Assembly (NCBI GenBank): GCA_017411305.1
Contig: JAFQQI010000107.1
Coordinates: forward strand, 186,001 to 250,000
Direction: 5' to 3'
Length of the DNA: 64,000 nucleotides
Source of the DNA: Lachnospiraceae bacterium
GTDB taxonomy: Bacteria > Bacillota > Clostridia > Lachnospirales > Lachnospiraceae
Numbering within the stretch: the first letter of the stretch is position 1; every line of letters begins with the position of its first letter. This document shows positions 52,565-63,287 of the stretch, piece after piece. The notes below the pieces were generated by a model. That model was not told the DNA's origin, did no database searches, and worked only from the letters and a program-made list of their open reading frames with translations. Both the position numbers and the translations under genes were made by a program.

Positions 52565-54229
52565 GTGACTAATACAATCGACGCTAAGTTACTTGCAAAG
52601 ATGTTCTTAGCTGGAGCCAAAAACTTAGAATCCAAAAAAGAGTGGATTAATGATTTGAATGTATTCCCTGTACCGGACGGAGATACCGGTACCAATATGA
52701 CACTGACCATTATGGCGGCAGCAAAAGATGTTTCTGCCATGAAAGAACCGGATATGCTTTCTTTATGCAAAGCAATTTCCTCCGGCTCCCTGCGTGGTGC
52801 AAGAGGTAATTCCGGTGTTATTTTATCACAGCTTTTCAGAGGTTTCACCAAAAGTGTAAGAGAAAAAGAAACACTGGAAATCATGGATTTGGCAGAAGCT
52901 ATGGAGCGTGCTGTAGAGACCGCTTATAAAGCCGTTATGAAACCCAAAGAAGGTACCATTCTTACTGTTTCAAAAGGTGCCAGCATAAAGGCAAGGGAAC
53001 TGGCAGAAGAAGGTTGCGAGGATTTATCTTTCTTTTTTGATGAAGTGATTAAATACGCAGATGAAGTATTGGAGCAGACACCGGAAATGTTACCTGTCTT
53101 GAAGCAGGCAGGGGTAGTGGATTCCGGCGGACAGGGACTTATGCAAGTGCTTAAGGGTGCCTATGATGCATTCCTTGGAAAAGAAATTGATTTTTCACTT
53201 CCGGAAGTAACCCATGTGCAGTCTGTAAATATTAACATGGATGCGCAGGCAAACGCTGATATTAAATTCGGATATTGCACAGAATTTATTATTATGCTGA
53301 CAAAAACCTTTAATATCAAGCATGAAATTGACTTTAAAGAATATCTGGAGTCTATTGGTGACTCTATTGTGGTTGTTGCGGATGATGACGTGGTGAAAGT
53401 GCACGTACATACAAATGACCCAGGACTTGCAATCCAGAAGGCATTAAAGTATGGTGCGCTTTCCAATATGAAAATTGACAATATGCGTTTAGAACATCAG
53501 GAAAAGCTCTTTAAGATGGAGGAAACTGCCAAAGCACAGGAGGCGGATACTGAACCGGAAATGCCTCATAAGGATACCGGATTTATAGCAGTTTCTGTAG
53601 GTGATGGTCTGAGTGAAATTTTTAAGGGTCTTGGTGTAGATTATATTATTGAAGGCGGACAGACAATGAATCCCAGTACGGAAGATATGTTAAATGCCAT
53701 TGAAAAGGTAAATGCTGATACGGTATTTATCTTACCCAATAATAAAAACATCATTTTAGCCGCAAACCAGGCTCAGACTCTGGTAGAAGACAAACAGGTA
53801 GTAGTAATCCCTACGAAGACAGTTCCTCAGGGAATTACAGCAGTAATCAATTATGTACCTGATTTATCTACAGAAGAAAATGCAGATACCATGACAGAGG
53901 AAATTAAGAATGTAAAGACCGGTCAGGTTACTTATGCGGTAAGAGATACCATGATTGATGATAAAGAAATCAAAGAAGGCGATTACATGGGTATTGGTGA
54001 TGCAGGCATTCTTTCTGTAGGCGGTGACATGGCTGAAATTACCTTTGAAATGATTTCTGCAATGATTGATGATGATACGGAACTGATTAGTATTTATTAT
54101 GGTGAAGAGGTTAAGGAGGAAGATGCTGAGGCACTGAAGGCGCGTATTGAAGAAGCATATTCATCCTGTGATGTTGAACTTCAGTTTGGCGGACAGCCTA
54201 TTTACTATTACATTGTTTCTGCGGAGTAA
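52565..54229 (+). CDS. fakA: Fatty acid kinase catalytic subunit (FakA/YloV; DAK2-domain)
   Basis: The 554-residue protein has an N-terminal DhaL/DAK2 kinase domain (NDLNVFPVPDGDTGTNM with metal-binding Asp cluster; GARGNSGVILSQL), a middle domain, and a C-terminal DegV-like portion (VKVHVHTNDPG). It phosphorylates fatty acids held by FakB (DegV) proteins. It starts with GTG 52565 behind GAGGAGG. The degV gene further downstream is a plausible FakB partner. Confidence 0.9.
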   Translation: MTNTIDAKLLAKMFLAGAKNLESKKEWINDLNVFPVPDGDTGTNMTLTIMAAAKDVSAMKEPDMLSLCKAISSGSLRGARGNSGVILSQLFRGFTKSVREKETLEIMDLAEAMERAVETAYKAVMKPKEGTILTVSKGASIKARELAEEGCEDLSFFFDEVIKYADEVLEQTPEMLPVLKQAGVVDSGGQGLMQVLKGAYDAFLGKEIDFSLPEVTHVQSVNINMDAQANADIKFGYCTEFIIMLTKTFNIKHEIDFKEYLESIGDSIVVVADDDVVKVHVHTNDPGLAIQKALKYGALSNMKIDNMRLEHQEKLFKMEETAKAQEADTEPEMPHKDTGFIAVSVGDGLSEIFKGLGVDYIIEGGQTMNPSTEDMLNAIEKVNADTVFILPNNKNIILAANQAQTLVEDKQVVVIPTKTVPQGITAVINYVPDLSTEENADTMTEEIKNVKTGQVTYAVRDTMIDDKEIKEGDYMGIGDAGILSVGGDMAEITFEMISAMIDDDTELISIYYGEEVKEEDAEALKARIEEAYSSCDVELQFGGQPIYYYIVSAE

Positions 54230-54271
54230 GCGGTAATACGAGACGACAGTATACTGCCTAATGAGGCCAAT

Positions 54272-54299
54272 AAAGGACGGGTTTAAACCGTCCTTTTTT
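54272..54299 (+). terminator. Terminator after fakA
   Basis: AAAGGACGG pairs with CCGTCCTTT around GTTTAAA, followed by TTT. Confidence 0.88.
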
Positions 54300-54351
54300 G
54301 AATGAAAAACGGATTATATGCATCAAAGGATTGTATGAGTGAGGATAAACG

Positions 54352-56409
54352 ATGAAATATTCGGATGATATCATTACATTAAAAGGAATCGGTGAGAAGA
54401 CGGCTAAGCTGTTTTATAAATTAGGTGTTAATACGATTGAAGATTTACTGAATCATTTTCCAAGGGATTATGAAAGCTATGGCAAACCTATAAAAGTAAA
54501 AGAAGCTCCGCTTGATACTCCTGTAACGCTGGAGCTTACTGTGATGGGGAATTTTCAGTGGAAAAAAGTAAGACAGCTTACGATTGGTTCAGGGATGGCA
54601 GAAGATGACACCGGAAAGGTGGGCATCACTTACTTTAATGCTCCCTATCTTAAAAATATAATCAGAAGCGGTAACACCTATCTTATGCGGGGAAAACTGA
54701 AAAAGGAACGTGAAATGCTGCGTATGGACCAGCCGAAGATATATAGCTATGAAGAGTACGCAAAGAAAACCGGTTCTTTACAGCCTTGCTACGGCCTTAC
54801 TGCCGGACTTACAAATCAGGCAGTTACAAAGGCTGTTAAGCAGGCTATGAATGCACTTTCGGAAAGTGAATATCTACCCGGTTTTTTACTTGATGAATAT
54901 CAATTGGTTTCAAGAAAGAAAGCGTATGAGGATATTCATTTTCCCGGAAACTATGAGGATATGTTAAGGGCACGAAGAAGGTTGGTATTTGATGAATTTT
55001 TTACCTTCCTCATTTCGCTGCGGAAACTGAAAGAATTTAACGAAGCGCATCGCTCGGAATATCCTATGATAGAGACGGCAGAAACTGCACGCTTTGTCGA
55101 TAAACTTCCCTATCGGTTAACAGATGCCCAATTACGTGTTTATGATGAAATAAAAGCAGATTTAACAAGCGGAATGAGCATGAACCGGCTAATTCAGGGA
55201 GATGTTGGATCAGGAAAAACAATTTTGGCTTTTTTGGCACTGCTGTTGACGGTGTCAAACGGTTATCAGGGAGCTCTGATGGCCCCTACGGAAATTCTGG
55301 CAATGCAGCACTATGAACAGATGATTTCCATGACACAAAAATATGGACTTCCTTTTAAACCGGTGCTTTTAACAGGTTCTCTGTCTGCAGGTGCAAAAAG
55401 AAAGCTGTATGAAGAAATAGAATGCGGAACTGCGAATGTGATTATCGGTACCCATGCCCTGATACAGGAGAAGGTGAATTATCAAAAACTGGCACTTGTA
55501 ATTACGGATGAACAGCATCGTTTTGGGGTAAGGCAAAGGGAAATATTAAGTGAAAAAGGCGGTCATGCGCATGTTCTTGTAATGAGTGCCACACCCATTC
55601 CCAGAACCCTTGCTATTATTTTATATGGTGACCTTCATATTTCGGTAGTAGATGAGCTCCCGGCGGACAGACTTGCCATTAAGAACTGCGTAGTAGGGAC
55701 AAGCTACCGGAAAAAAGCGTATGAATTTATTACTGCAGAGGTAGATAAGGGACATCAGGTGTATGTGATTTGTCCTATGGTTGAAGAAAGCGAGAATACA
55801 GATAATATAGAAAATGTAACTGATTATGCAGAGAAACTGAAGGCGGCTTTGCCGCAACATATCAGAGTTGGTGTCCTTCACGGTAAAATGCGTCCGGCAG
55901 ATAAAAACAGAATTATGAATGCATTTGGGGACAGAGATGTAGATGTGCTTGTTTCTACAACCGTAATTGAAGTAGGAATCAATGTGCCGAATGCAACAGT
56001 GATGATGATTGAAAATGCAGAGCGTTTCGGGCTTGCCCAGCTTCATCAGCTGCGAGGAAGAATCGGACGCGGAAAAGAGCAGTCTTACTGTATTTTTGTC
56101 AGCGGAACGGATAATGAGAAATCAATGGAACGATTGAAGATATTAAATCGTTCCAATGACGGATTTTATATTGCAAATGAGGATTTGAAATTAAGAGGTC
56201 CGGGGGACTTGTTCGGAATCCGGCAGAGCGGTGATATGGTGTTTACAATCGGAGATATTTATCAGGACAGTGACTTGCTTAAGGAAGTCAGTAGGTCAGT
56301 GGATCAAATATTACGGGAGGACCCTGAATTAAGCTCCACTAAATATAGTGGTTTAAAAGAATATTTAGAACAAAATGCTGTGAATTTTATTGACTTTAGG
56401 TCAATCTGA
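54352..56409 (+). CDS. recG: ATP-dependent DNA helicase RecG
   Basis: This 685-residue SF2 helicase remodels forks and recombination intermediates. It has a wedge/OB domain (about 1-170), Walker A GDVGSGKTI, the DEQH-type box ITDEQHRFG, MSATPIPRT, and helicase C motifs QLHQLRGRIGRG. A small C-terminal domain follows. A clean terminator separates it from fakA. Confidence 0.96.
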   Translation: MKYSDDIITLKGIGEKTAKLFYKLGVNTIEDLLNHFPRDYESYGKPIKVKEAPLDTPVTLELTVMGNFQWKKVRQLTIGSGMAEDDTGKVGITYFNAPYLKNIIRSGNTYLMRGKLKKEREMLRMDQPKIYSYEEYAKKTGSLQPCYGLTAGLTNQAVTKAVKQAMNALSESEYLPGFLLDEYQLVSRKKAYEDIHFPGNYEDMLRARRRLVFDEFFTFLISLRKLKEFNEAHRSEYPMIETAETARFVDKLPYRLTDAQLRVYDEIKADLTSGMSMNRLIQGDVGSGKTILAFLALLLTVSNGYQGALMAPTEILAMQHYEQMISMTQKYGLPFKPVLLTGSLSAGAKRKLYEEIECGTANVIIGTHALIQEKVNYQKLALVITDEQHRFGVRQREILSEKGGHAHVLVMSATPIPRTLAIILYGDLHISVVDELPADRLAIKNCVVGTSYRKKAYEFITAEVDKGHQVYVICPMVEESENTDNIENVTDYAEKLKAALPQHIRVGVLHGKMRPADKNRIMNAFGDRDVDVLVSTTVIEVGINVPNATVMMIENAERFGLAQLHQLRGRIGRGKEQSYCIFVSGTDNEKSMERLKILNRSNDGFYIANEDLKLRGPGDLFGIRQSGDMVFTIGDIYQDSDLLKEVSRSVDQILREDPELSSTKYSGLKEYLEQNAVNFIDFRSI

Positions 56410-56483
56410 AAGTAAGATATAATTGTGTGTTTTGTAACCTGAAATTACAAGATACATTAAGGGAGTATTAGGAGGATTCAGAA

Positions 56484-57350
56484 TTGAATAAAGTAGCAAT
56501 TGTAACTGACAGTAACAGCGGTATTACGCAGATGCAGGCGAAAGAATTAGGGATACATGTAATTCCTATGCCTTTTATGATTGACGAAAAAACTTATTTT
56601 GAAGATATTAATTTGACCCAGAAAGAATTCTATGAAAAGCTTGAGACGGGAGCAGATGTGGTTACCAGCCAGCCTTCTCCGGAACAGGTTATGGATATGT
56701 GGGATGAACTGCTTAACGATTATGATGAAATTGTCCATATTCCCATGAGCAGTGGTCTTTCCGGTTCTTGCCAAAGTGCTATGATGCTGGCAGGAGATTA
56801 TGAGCAGAAGGTTCAGGTAGTGAATAATCAAAGAATCTCTGTTACACAAAGACAGTCTGCGTTGGATGCAAAAGCACTTGCTGAAAAAGGGAAGAATGCT
56901 TCGGAAATCAAAAAAATACTGGAAGCTGATAAGTTTAATTCCAGTATATATATAATGCTGGATACGCTTTTTTATTTAAAAAAAGGAGGGAGAATTACTC
57001 CTGCTGCGGCAGCAATCGGAACTCTTCTTAAATTAAAGCCGGTACTTCAGATTCAGGGAGAAAAGCTGGATGCATTTTCGAAAGCAAGGACTTCTGCACA
57101 AGGAAAGAACACAATGATAAACGCAATCAGAAATGACATGGAAAGCAGATTCGGCGGTGTTAATAAAGAGAATATTTATTTACAAATTGCTTATACCAAG
57201 GATTTGGAAGCGGCAGAAAAATTTAAAGAAGAGCTTTTAAATGAGTTTCCCGGATTTGACATTCACATGGATCCGTTATCGCTTAGTGTGGCATGTCATA
57301 TCGGACCGGGAGCACTTGCAGTTGCATGCTGTAAAAAAATGCATATTTAA
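56484..57350 (+). CDS. DegV family protein (putative FakB)
   Basis: The 288-residue protein begins KVAIVTDSNSGITQMQAKE, typical of DegV, and has the lipid-binding region IPMSSGLSGSCQSA. The family carries fatty acids for phosphorylation by FakA; FakA is encoded about 2.3 kb upstream. The start is TTG 56484, 8 bases after AGGAGG; no ATG suits the site. Confidence 0.88.
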   Translation: MNKVAIVTDSNSGITQMQAKELGIHVIPMPFMIDEKTYFEDINLTQKEFYEKLETGADVVTSQPSPEQVMDMWDELLNDYDEIVHIPMSSGLSGSCQSAMMLAGDYEQKVQVVNNQRISVTQRQSALDAKALAEKGKNASEIKKILEADKFNSSIYIMLDTLFYLKKGGRITPAAAAIGTLLKLKPVLQIQGEKLDAFSKARTSAQGKNTMINAIRNDMESRFGGVNKENIYLQIAYTKDLEAAEKFKEELLNEFPGFDIHMDPLSLSVACHIGPGALAVACCKKMHI

Positions 57351-57369
57351 TCAGAAAGAGGTTTAGTAC

Positions 57370-59289
57370 ATGGCAAAAGCAGTTTATGATGCTTCCAGTA
57401 TTACTGTGCTGGAGGGCCTTGAAGCGGTAAGAAAAAGACCGGGAATGTATATCGGAAGTGTTTCTACCAAAGGGTTGAATCATTTGGTATATGAAATAGT
57501 AGATAATGCAGTGGATGAGCATCTGGCAGGTTATTGTGACAGAATCACGGTAACCTTAGAAGCTGACGGTTCAGCTACCGTAGAAGATAATGGCCGTGGT
57601 ATTCCGGTGGGAATGCATGAAAAAGGAATCAGTGCAGAACGTTTGGTTTTTACAACCTTGCATGCCGGCGGCAAATTTGATAATTCAGCATACAAAACCA
57701 GCGGTGGTCTCCATGGTGTAGGTTCCTCTGTAGTGAATGCACTTTCCACATATTTGACTGTACAAGTCAAGAATGGCGGAAATGTATATGAAGATAAATA
57801 TGAGAGAGGAATTCCGGTCGTAGAACTAAAGGGAGGACTGCTTCCGGTTATCGGAAAGGCGAAAGGAACCGGTACTAAAATTAATTTTCTTCCGGATGAT
57901 ACCATTTTTGATAAAACACGTTTTAAGGAGGAGGATATTAAGAGCAGACTGCATGAGACTGCTTACTTAAATCCAGGACTTACTATTGTTTTTGAAGATA
58001 TGCGTAAAGAAGAGCCGGAACATGTAGAGTTCCATGAGCCTGACGGTATCATAGGCTTTATCAAGGATATGAACAAATCGAAAGAAACCATTCATGATGT
58101 GATTTACTTTACCGGTGAACTTGAGGGAATTACTGTGGAAGGTGCCCTTCAATATGTAAATGAATTTCATGAAAATGTCCTTGGCTTTTGTAACAATATT
58201 TATAATGCGGAGGGCGGTACCCACTTAACAGGCTTTAAGACTGCCTTTACAAATATTATTAATACATATGCAAGAGATTTAAATATTCTAAAAGAAAAGG
58301 ATATGAATTTTACCGGTGCAGATGTGCGTAACGGTATGACTGCGGTAATTACCATTAAACACCCTGACCCCCGGTTTGAAGGTCAGACTAAGACAAAACT
58401 TGATAATCAGGATGCAGCGAAAGTAGTCAGCAAGATTACGTCAGATGAACTTGTTCGTTACTTTGACCGTAATCTTGAAAATCTAAAGAATATTATTGCC
58501 TGTGCAGAAAAGGCGGCTAAAATCCGTAAGACAGAAGAAAGAGCGAAAACCAATATGCTGACAAAGCAGAAGTTTTCCTTTGATTCTAACGGAAAGCTTG
58601 CAAATTGTGAGTCCAAGGATGCATCTAAATGTGAAATCTTCATCGTAGAGGGTGATTCTGCGGGCGGTAGTGCAAAAATGGCAAGAAACCGTGCTTATCA
58701 GGCAATTTTACCTATCAGAGGTAAGATATTAAACGTAGAGAAAGCAAGTATTGATAAAGTACTGGCTAACGCGGAAATTAAAACCATGATTAATGCTTTC
58801 GGTTGCGGTTTTTCAGAAGGCTACGGCAATGATTTTGACATTACAAAGCTTCGATATGACAAAATTGTAATCATGACTGATGCGGATGTCGACGGTTCTC
58901 ATATTTCAAACCTGCTCCTTACATTATTTTATCGTTTTATGCCTGAACTGATTTTTGAAGGACATGTATATTTGGCTATGCCGCCGCTTTATAAGGCAAT
59001 GCCATCTAAAGGTGAGGAAGAATATCTCTATGATGACAAAGCCCTTGAAAAATATCGTAAAAAACATAAAGGACCTTTTACCTTACAAAGATACAAAGGT
59101 CTTGGTGAAATGGATGCAGATCAGCTTTGGGAAACGACCTTAAATCCGGAAAGCAGAATTTTAAAGCAGGTAGAAATTGAGGATGCACGTATGGCATCCG
59201 AAATAACGGAATTGCTGATGGGAACAGACGTACCTCCCAGAAAAGCATTTATATATGACCATGCTCAGGATGCTGAGCTGGATGTTTAA
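57370..59289 (+). CDS. parE: Type IIA topoisomerase subunit B, probably ParE
   Basis: The 639-residue ATPase subunit has the GHKL motifs DNAVDEHLAGYC, EDNGRGIPVGMHEK and GGLHGVGSSVVNAL, the TOPRIM motifs EGDSAGGSA and DADVDGSHI, and a C-terminal QRYKGLGEM. Gyrase B and ParE are close; I prefer ParE because the partner subunit lacks a GyrA box. It precedes parC by 19 bases. Confidence 0.8.
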   Translation: MAKAVYDASSITVLEGLEAVRKRPGMYIGSVSTKGLNHLVYEIVDNAVDEHLAGYCDRITVTLEADGSATVEDNGRGIPVGMHEKGISAERLVFTTLHAGGKFDNSAYKTSGGLHGVGSSVVNALSTYLTVQVKNGGNVYEDKYERGIPVVELKGGLLPVIGKAKGTGTKINFLPDDTIFDKTRFKEEDIKSRLHETAYLNPGLTIVFEDMRKEEPEHVEFHEPDGIIGFIKDMNKSKETIHDVIYFTGELEGITVEGALQYVNEFHENVLGFCNNIYNAEGGTHLTGFKTAFTNIINTYARDLNILKEKDMNFTGADVRNGMTAVITIKHPDPRFEGQTKTKLDNQDAAKVVSKITSDELVRYFDRNLENLKNIIACAEKAAKIRKTEERAKTNMLTKQKFSFDSNGKLANCESKDASKCEIFIVEGDSAGGSAKMARNRAYQAILPIRGKILNVEKASIDKVLANAEIKTMINAFGCGFSEGYGNDFDITKLRYDKIVIMTDADVDGSHISNLLLTLFYRFMPELIFEGHVYLAMPPLYKAMPSKGEEEYLYDDKALEKYRKKHKGPFTLQRYKGLGEMDADQLWETTLNPESRILKQVEIEDARMASEITELLMGTDVPPRKAFIYDHAQDAELDV

Positions 59290-59308
59290 GAAAGGTACGG
59301 TTTGATAC

Positions 59309-61546
59309 ATGGAAGAGAAAATTATTAAAACAGAATATTCTGAGGTCATGCAAAAATCATTTATCGATTATGCCATGAGCGTAATTATTGCACGTGCGCT
59401 TCCTGATGCCAGGGACGGACTTAAGCCCGTACAGCGTCGTACTTTGTATGATATGCATGAGTTAGGAATCAAATATGACAAGCCTTATCGTAAGAGTGCC
59501 CGTATTGTAGGTGATACCATGGGTAAATATCATCCTCACGGTGACAGCTCGATTTATGAAGCGCTGGTTGTGATGACACAGGATTTCAAGAAAGGACTTC
59601 CCCTTGTTGACGGACATGGTAACTTCGGCAATATTGAAGGTGACGGCGCAGCTGCCATGCGTTATACGGAAGCAAGACTGGAACGGGTTACCCAGGAAGC
59701 CTTTTTGGCTGATTTGGATAAGGATGTAGTAGACTTCATCCCAAACTTTGATGAAACAGAAAAGGAACCATCCGTGCTTCCTGCAAAATTCCCCAATCTT
59801 TTGGTGAATGGCTCGGAAGGTATTGCGGTAGGTATGGCAACCAGTATTCCTCCGCATAATTTAGCTGAGGTAATTGATGCCACTAAGGCTTACATGAAGG
59901 ATGAAAGCATCACCAATGAAGGCCTGATGAAATACGTAAAGGGACCGGACTTCCCTACAGGCGGTATTGTCATTAATAAGGATGATTTGGCAGAAATATA
60001 TGAAACAGGAACGGGTAAAATTAAGGTCCGCGGAAAGGTTGACATTGAAAAAGGAAAGGGCGGCAAGACCAATGTGGTTATCAGCGAAATCCCCTATCCC
60101 ATGATTGGTGCAAATATTTCTAAATTCCTGATGGATGTAGCGGCTCTTTCCGAGACGAAGAAGACAATGGATATCGTAGATATTTCTAACCAATCTTCTA
60201 AGGAAGGAATCCGTATTGTCATTGAACTTAAGAGAGATGCCGATGTAGACAATTTTGTTAATATGCTCTATAAAAAGACCAGATTAGAGGATACCTTCGG
60301 CGTCAATATGCTTGCCATAGCAAACGGCAGACCGGAGACGATGAGTCTGAAACAAGTGATTAAGTGCAATGTTGATTTCCAGTTTGAGGTAGCAACACGA
60401 AAGTATCAGACGATGCTGGAAAAAGAGCTTGCCAAGAAGGAGATTCAGGAAGGCCTCATTAAAGCTTGCAATGTGATTGACCTGATTATTGAAATTTTAC
60501 GCGGTTCCAAGGATAGAGCCATGGCAAAGGCTTGTCTGGTGGAAGGAAAAACAGAGGGTATTCATTTTAAATACAAGGAATCCAAAGTAATGGCAGCCCA
60601 GCTTTGCTTTAGTGAGAATCAGGCTAATGCCATTTTGGATATGCGTTTGTATAAATTAATCGGATTGGAAATTCAGGCTCTGATTAAAGAACATGAAGAA
60701 ACCATGGCGAATATTTACCGCTATGAAGATATTCTTGAGAGACGTGATTCCATGGCTCAGGTTATTATGAATGAACTGGATGATATTAAGAAAGCCTTCT
60801 CAAGACCCAGAAGAACAGTGATTGAAAATGCTGCGGAAGCTGTTTACGAAGAAAAAAAGGTAGAAGAGATGGATGTAGTTTTCCTTATGGACCGTTTCGG
60901 CTATGCCAAGTGTGTGGATACAACTACCTATGAAAGAAATAAGGAAGCAGCCGATGCAGAAAATAAATTCGTCTTTACCTGTAAAAATACAGGAAAGATT
61001 TGTATTTTTACCAATACAGGACAGCTTCATACGGTGAAGGTAATGGATATTCCATATGGTAAATTCCGTGATAAAGGGATTCCTATTGATAATATCAGTA
61101 ACTATAATTCCGAAAAGGAAATGATGATAAATGTTACCAGTCAGACCAGTTTAAATCTGTATCGCGTCATCTTTGTTACGGCACAATCCATGATGAAGAT
61201 TGTAGACGGTGGTGAGTTTGATGTGGCAAAACGAACCGTTGCAGCTACAAAATTACAGGATAATGACGAAGTAGTCAGCGTAGAGATTTTAGATGGACAG
61301 AAAAATATTGTTCTACAGACAAGGGAAGGGTTCTTCTCAAAATTCCCGGTAGAAGAAATACCGGAAAAGAAAAAAGGTGCCGTAGGTGTCAGAGGCATGA
61401 AACTTGGCGCTAAGGATAGTGTAGAATCGGTTCATTATACCGGAGCAGGATTTGAACAAACCATCCTATACAAGGATAAGCCCTTAGAGCTTGGCAGATT
61501 AAAACTGGGCAAGCGTGATTCCAAGGGTACTAAAGTCAGAGGTTAG
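59309..61546 (+). CDS. parC: Type IIA topoisomerase subunit A, probably ParC
   Basis: The 745-residue DNA-cleaving subunit has the quinolone region HPHGDSSIYEALV and the catalytic Tyr in AAAMRYTEARL. The C-terminal beta-pinwheel has no recognisable QRRGGKG GyrA box, which favours topoisomerase IV over gyrase. Together with the upstream subunit it would decatenate chromosomes. Alternative: a second gyrase-like pair. Confidence 0.8.
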   Translation: MEEKIIKTEYSEVMQKSFIDYAMSVIIARALPDARDGLKPVQRRTLYDMHELGIKYDKPYRKSARIVGDTMGKYHPHGDSSIYEALVVMTQDFKKGLPLVDGHGNFGNIEGDGAAAMRYTEARLERVTQEAFLADLDKDVVDFIPNFDETEKEPSVLPAKFPNLLVNGSEGIAVGMATSIPPHNLAEVIDATKAYMKDESITNEGLMKYVKGPDFPTGGIVINKDDLAEIYETGTGKIKVRGKVDIEKGKGGKTNVVISEIPYPMIGANISKFLMDVAALSETKKTMDIVDISNQSSKEGIRIVIELKRDADVDNFVNMLYKKTRLEDTFGVNMLAIANGRPETMSLKQVIKCNVDFQFEVATRKYQTMLEKELAKKEIQEGLIKACNVIDLIIEILRGSKDRAMAKACLVEGKTEGIHFKYKESKVMAAQLCFSENQANAILDMRLYKLIGLEIQALIKEHEETMANIYRYEDILERRDSMAQVIMNELDDIKKAFSRPRRTVIENAAEAVYEEKKVEEMDVVFLMDRFGYAKCVDTTTYERNKEAADAENKFVFTCKNTGKICIFTNTGQLHTVKVMDIPYGKFRDKGIPIDNISNYNSEKEMMINVTSQTSLNLYRVIFVTAQSMMKIVDGGEFDVAKRTVAATKLQDNDEVVSVEILDGQKNIVLQTREGFFSKFPVEEIPEKKKGAVGVRGMKLGAKDSVESVHYTGAGFEQTILYKDKPLELGRLKLGKRDSKGTKVRG

Positions 61547-61555
61547 GAGAAAAAA

Positions 61556-62110
61556 ATGCGAGTCATAGCAGGAACTGCAAGAAGTTTACCCTTAAAAACC
61601 CCTATGGGATCCGACACAAGACCTACTACAGACAGAATAAAAGAAACTTTGTTTAATATGCTGCAGTCAGATGTGCCGGGAAGTGTATTTATCGATTTGT
61701 TTTCCGGAAGCGGCGGCATCGGTATCGAGGCCTTAAGCCGTGGGGCAAAGCATGCGTATTTTATAGAAAATGCAAGGGAAGCGATTGGTTGCATTCAGGA
61801 TAATCTGGTATTTACAAAATTCACAGATAGAGCTACACTGATAAAGCAGGATGTGCTTAGTGGTTTGTCCTTAATAAATGAAAAACAAGCAGATATTATA
61901 TTTATGGACCCACCCTATCAGGCGGGACTGGAAGAGAGTGTTTTTTTTGTTTTGCAAAGCCGGAGATATGTAACCGAGGAGACTTTAATTATCGCGGAAG
62001 CAGACCTTCATAAGGAGTTTTCTTTCCTGGAAGACTATGGATTTTATATAGTAAAAGAAAAAAATTATAAAACCAATAAGCATGTTTTTGTCAGAAAAAT
62101 TACAGAATAA
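61556..62110 (+). CDS. rsmD: 16S rRNA (guanine(966)-N(2))-methyltransferase
   Basis: The 184-residue SAM-dependent enzyme has MRVIAGTARSLPLKTP, RPTTDRIKETLFNML, FSGSGGIGIEALSRGA and the catalytic DPPY. It methylates 16S rRNA during 30S assembly. It is followed by coaD, a common pairing. Confidence 0.95.
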   Translation: MRVIAGTARSLPLKTPMGSDTRPTTDRIKETLFNMLQSDVPGSVFIDLFSGSGGIGIEALSRGAKHAYFIENAREAIGCIQDNLVFTKFTDRATLIKQDVLSGLSLINEKQADIIFMDPPYQAGLEESVFFVLQSRRYVTEETLIIAEADLHKEFSFLEDYGFYIVKEKNYKTNKHVFVRKITE

Positions 62111-62154
62111 ATTATGATATGCGGCCCTGAAAGTGTGGCAGAATGTGAGGAATC

Positions 62155-62646
62155 ATGAAAAAAGCATTTTATCCCGGGAGTTTTGACCCGATGACTTACG
62201 GACACCTTGATATTATTCGACGTGCAGCCAGCATTTTTGATGAATTAACAGTAAGTGTTTTGAATAATAAACTAAAGACACCATTGTTTTCGGTGGAAGA
62301 ACGTGTTAATATATTAAAAGAAGCAACCAAAGATTTAACCAATGTGAAAGTGGAATCTTTTAGTGGGCTTTTGGTAGATTATGCGCGTGAAAGAGATATG
62401 CATGTTGTTATCAGGGGGCTTCGCGCGATTACTGACTTTGAATATGAATTACAGAACGCACAGACGAATGCATTACTTTCCCATGGTGCCGTGGATACCG
62501 TATTTTTGACAACCAGTTTGGAATACGCATATTTAAGTTCCTCAAGCGTGAAAGAAATTGCCAGCTTCCATGGAGATATTTCTATGTGTGTACCTGAATT
62601 TGTTGCAAAGCTTGTTTATGAAAAATATGGATATGAGATTAAATAA
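62155..62646 (+). CDS. coaD: Phosphopantetheine adenylyltransferase
   Basis: The 163-residue enzyme makes dephospho-CoA from phosphopantetheine and ATP. It has the nucleotidyl motif [16 protein letters not shown] (with the TxGH pattern), [15 protein letters not shown] and [11 protein letters not shown]. Confidence 0.96.
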   Translation: MKKAFYPGSFDPMTYGHLDIIRRAASIFDELTVSVLNNKLKTPLFSVEERVNILKEATKDLTNVKVESFSGLLVDYARERDMHVVIRGLRAITDFEYELQNAQTNALLSHGAVDTVFLTTSLEYAYLSSSSVKEIASFHGDISMCVPEFVAKLVYEKYGYEIK

Positions 62647-62658
62647 CGGGGGTATCGA

Positions 62659-63282
62659 ATGAGCAGCAGAATTGAACAGTTAATTGATGAAATTGAAGAA
62701 TATATTGATAACTGTAAATATCAGCCTTTATCCAACACAAAAATTATTGTCAATAAAGAAGAAATTGATGAACTTCTCCGTGAACTTCGGATGAAGACAC
62801 CGGATGAAATCAAACGTTATCAGAAAATTATCAGTAATAAAGAAGCAATCTTAAATGATGCGAGAGCGAAGGCAGAGGCTCTTATTAATGAAGCAACCAT
62901 TCATACCAATGAACTGATTAATGAGCATGAAATCATGCAGCAGGCATATGCACAGGCAAATGAAGTGGTAACGATGGCAACTCATCAAGCGCAGGAAATT
63001 CTTGATAATGCGACGATAGAAGCCAACAATATGCGAATGGCAGCTATGCAATATACAGACAGTATTCTTGCAAATGCAGAAAGCTTAATGAACCAGACCA
63101 TGAAAACCACGAAGGAGCATTATGAAAGCTATATGAATGCTATGAACCAATACTCGGATATTGTAAATGCTAATCGTGTGGAATTGAATCCTCCGGAGGC
63201 AGATGAATATACCGGGGAATTTACCGGAGAGCTTCCCGATACGGAAGAAGTGGAAGCAGGTCTGAATATAGATATGTTATAA
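62659..63282 (+). CDS. DivIVA/ATPase-like coiled-coil protein
   Basis: The 207-residue, strongly helical protein has repeated Ala/Glu/Asn segments (AKAEALINEATIHTNELINEH; QAQEILDNATIEANNMRM) and an acidic C-terminus. The pattern is like the DivIVA-like or V-type ATPase subunit H-like proteins found after coaD in many Clostridia. Probably a cytoplasmic scaffold; role unknown. Confidence 0.75.
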   Translation: MSSRIEQLIDEIEEYIDNCKYQPLSNTKIIVNKEEIDELLRELRMKTPDEIKRYQKIISNKEAILNDARAKAEALINEATIHTNELINEHEIMQQAYAQANEVVTMATHQAQEILDNATIEANNMRMAAMQYTDSILANAESLMNQTMKTTKEHYESYMNAMNQYSDIVNANRVELNPPEADEYTGEFTGELPDTEEVEAGLNIDML

Positions 63283-63287
63283 AATGC

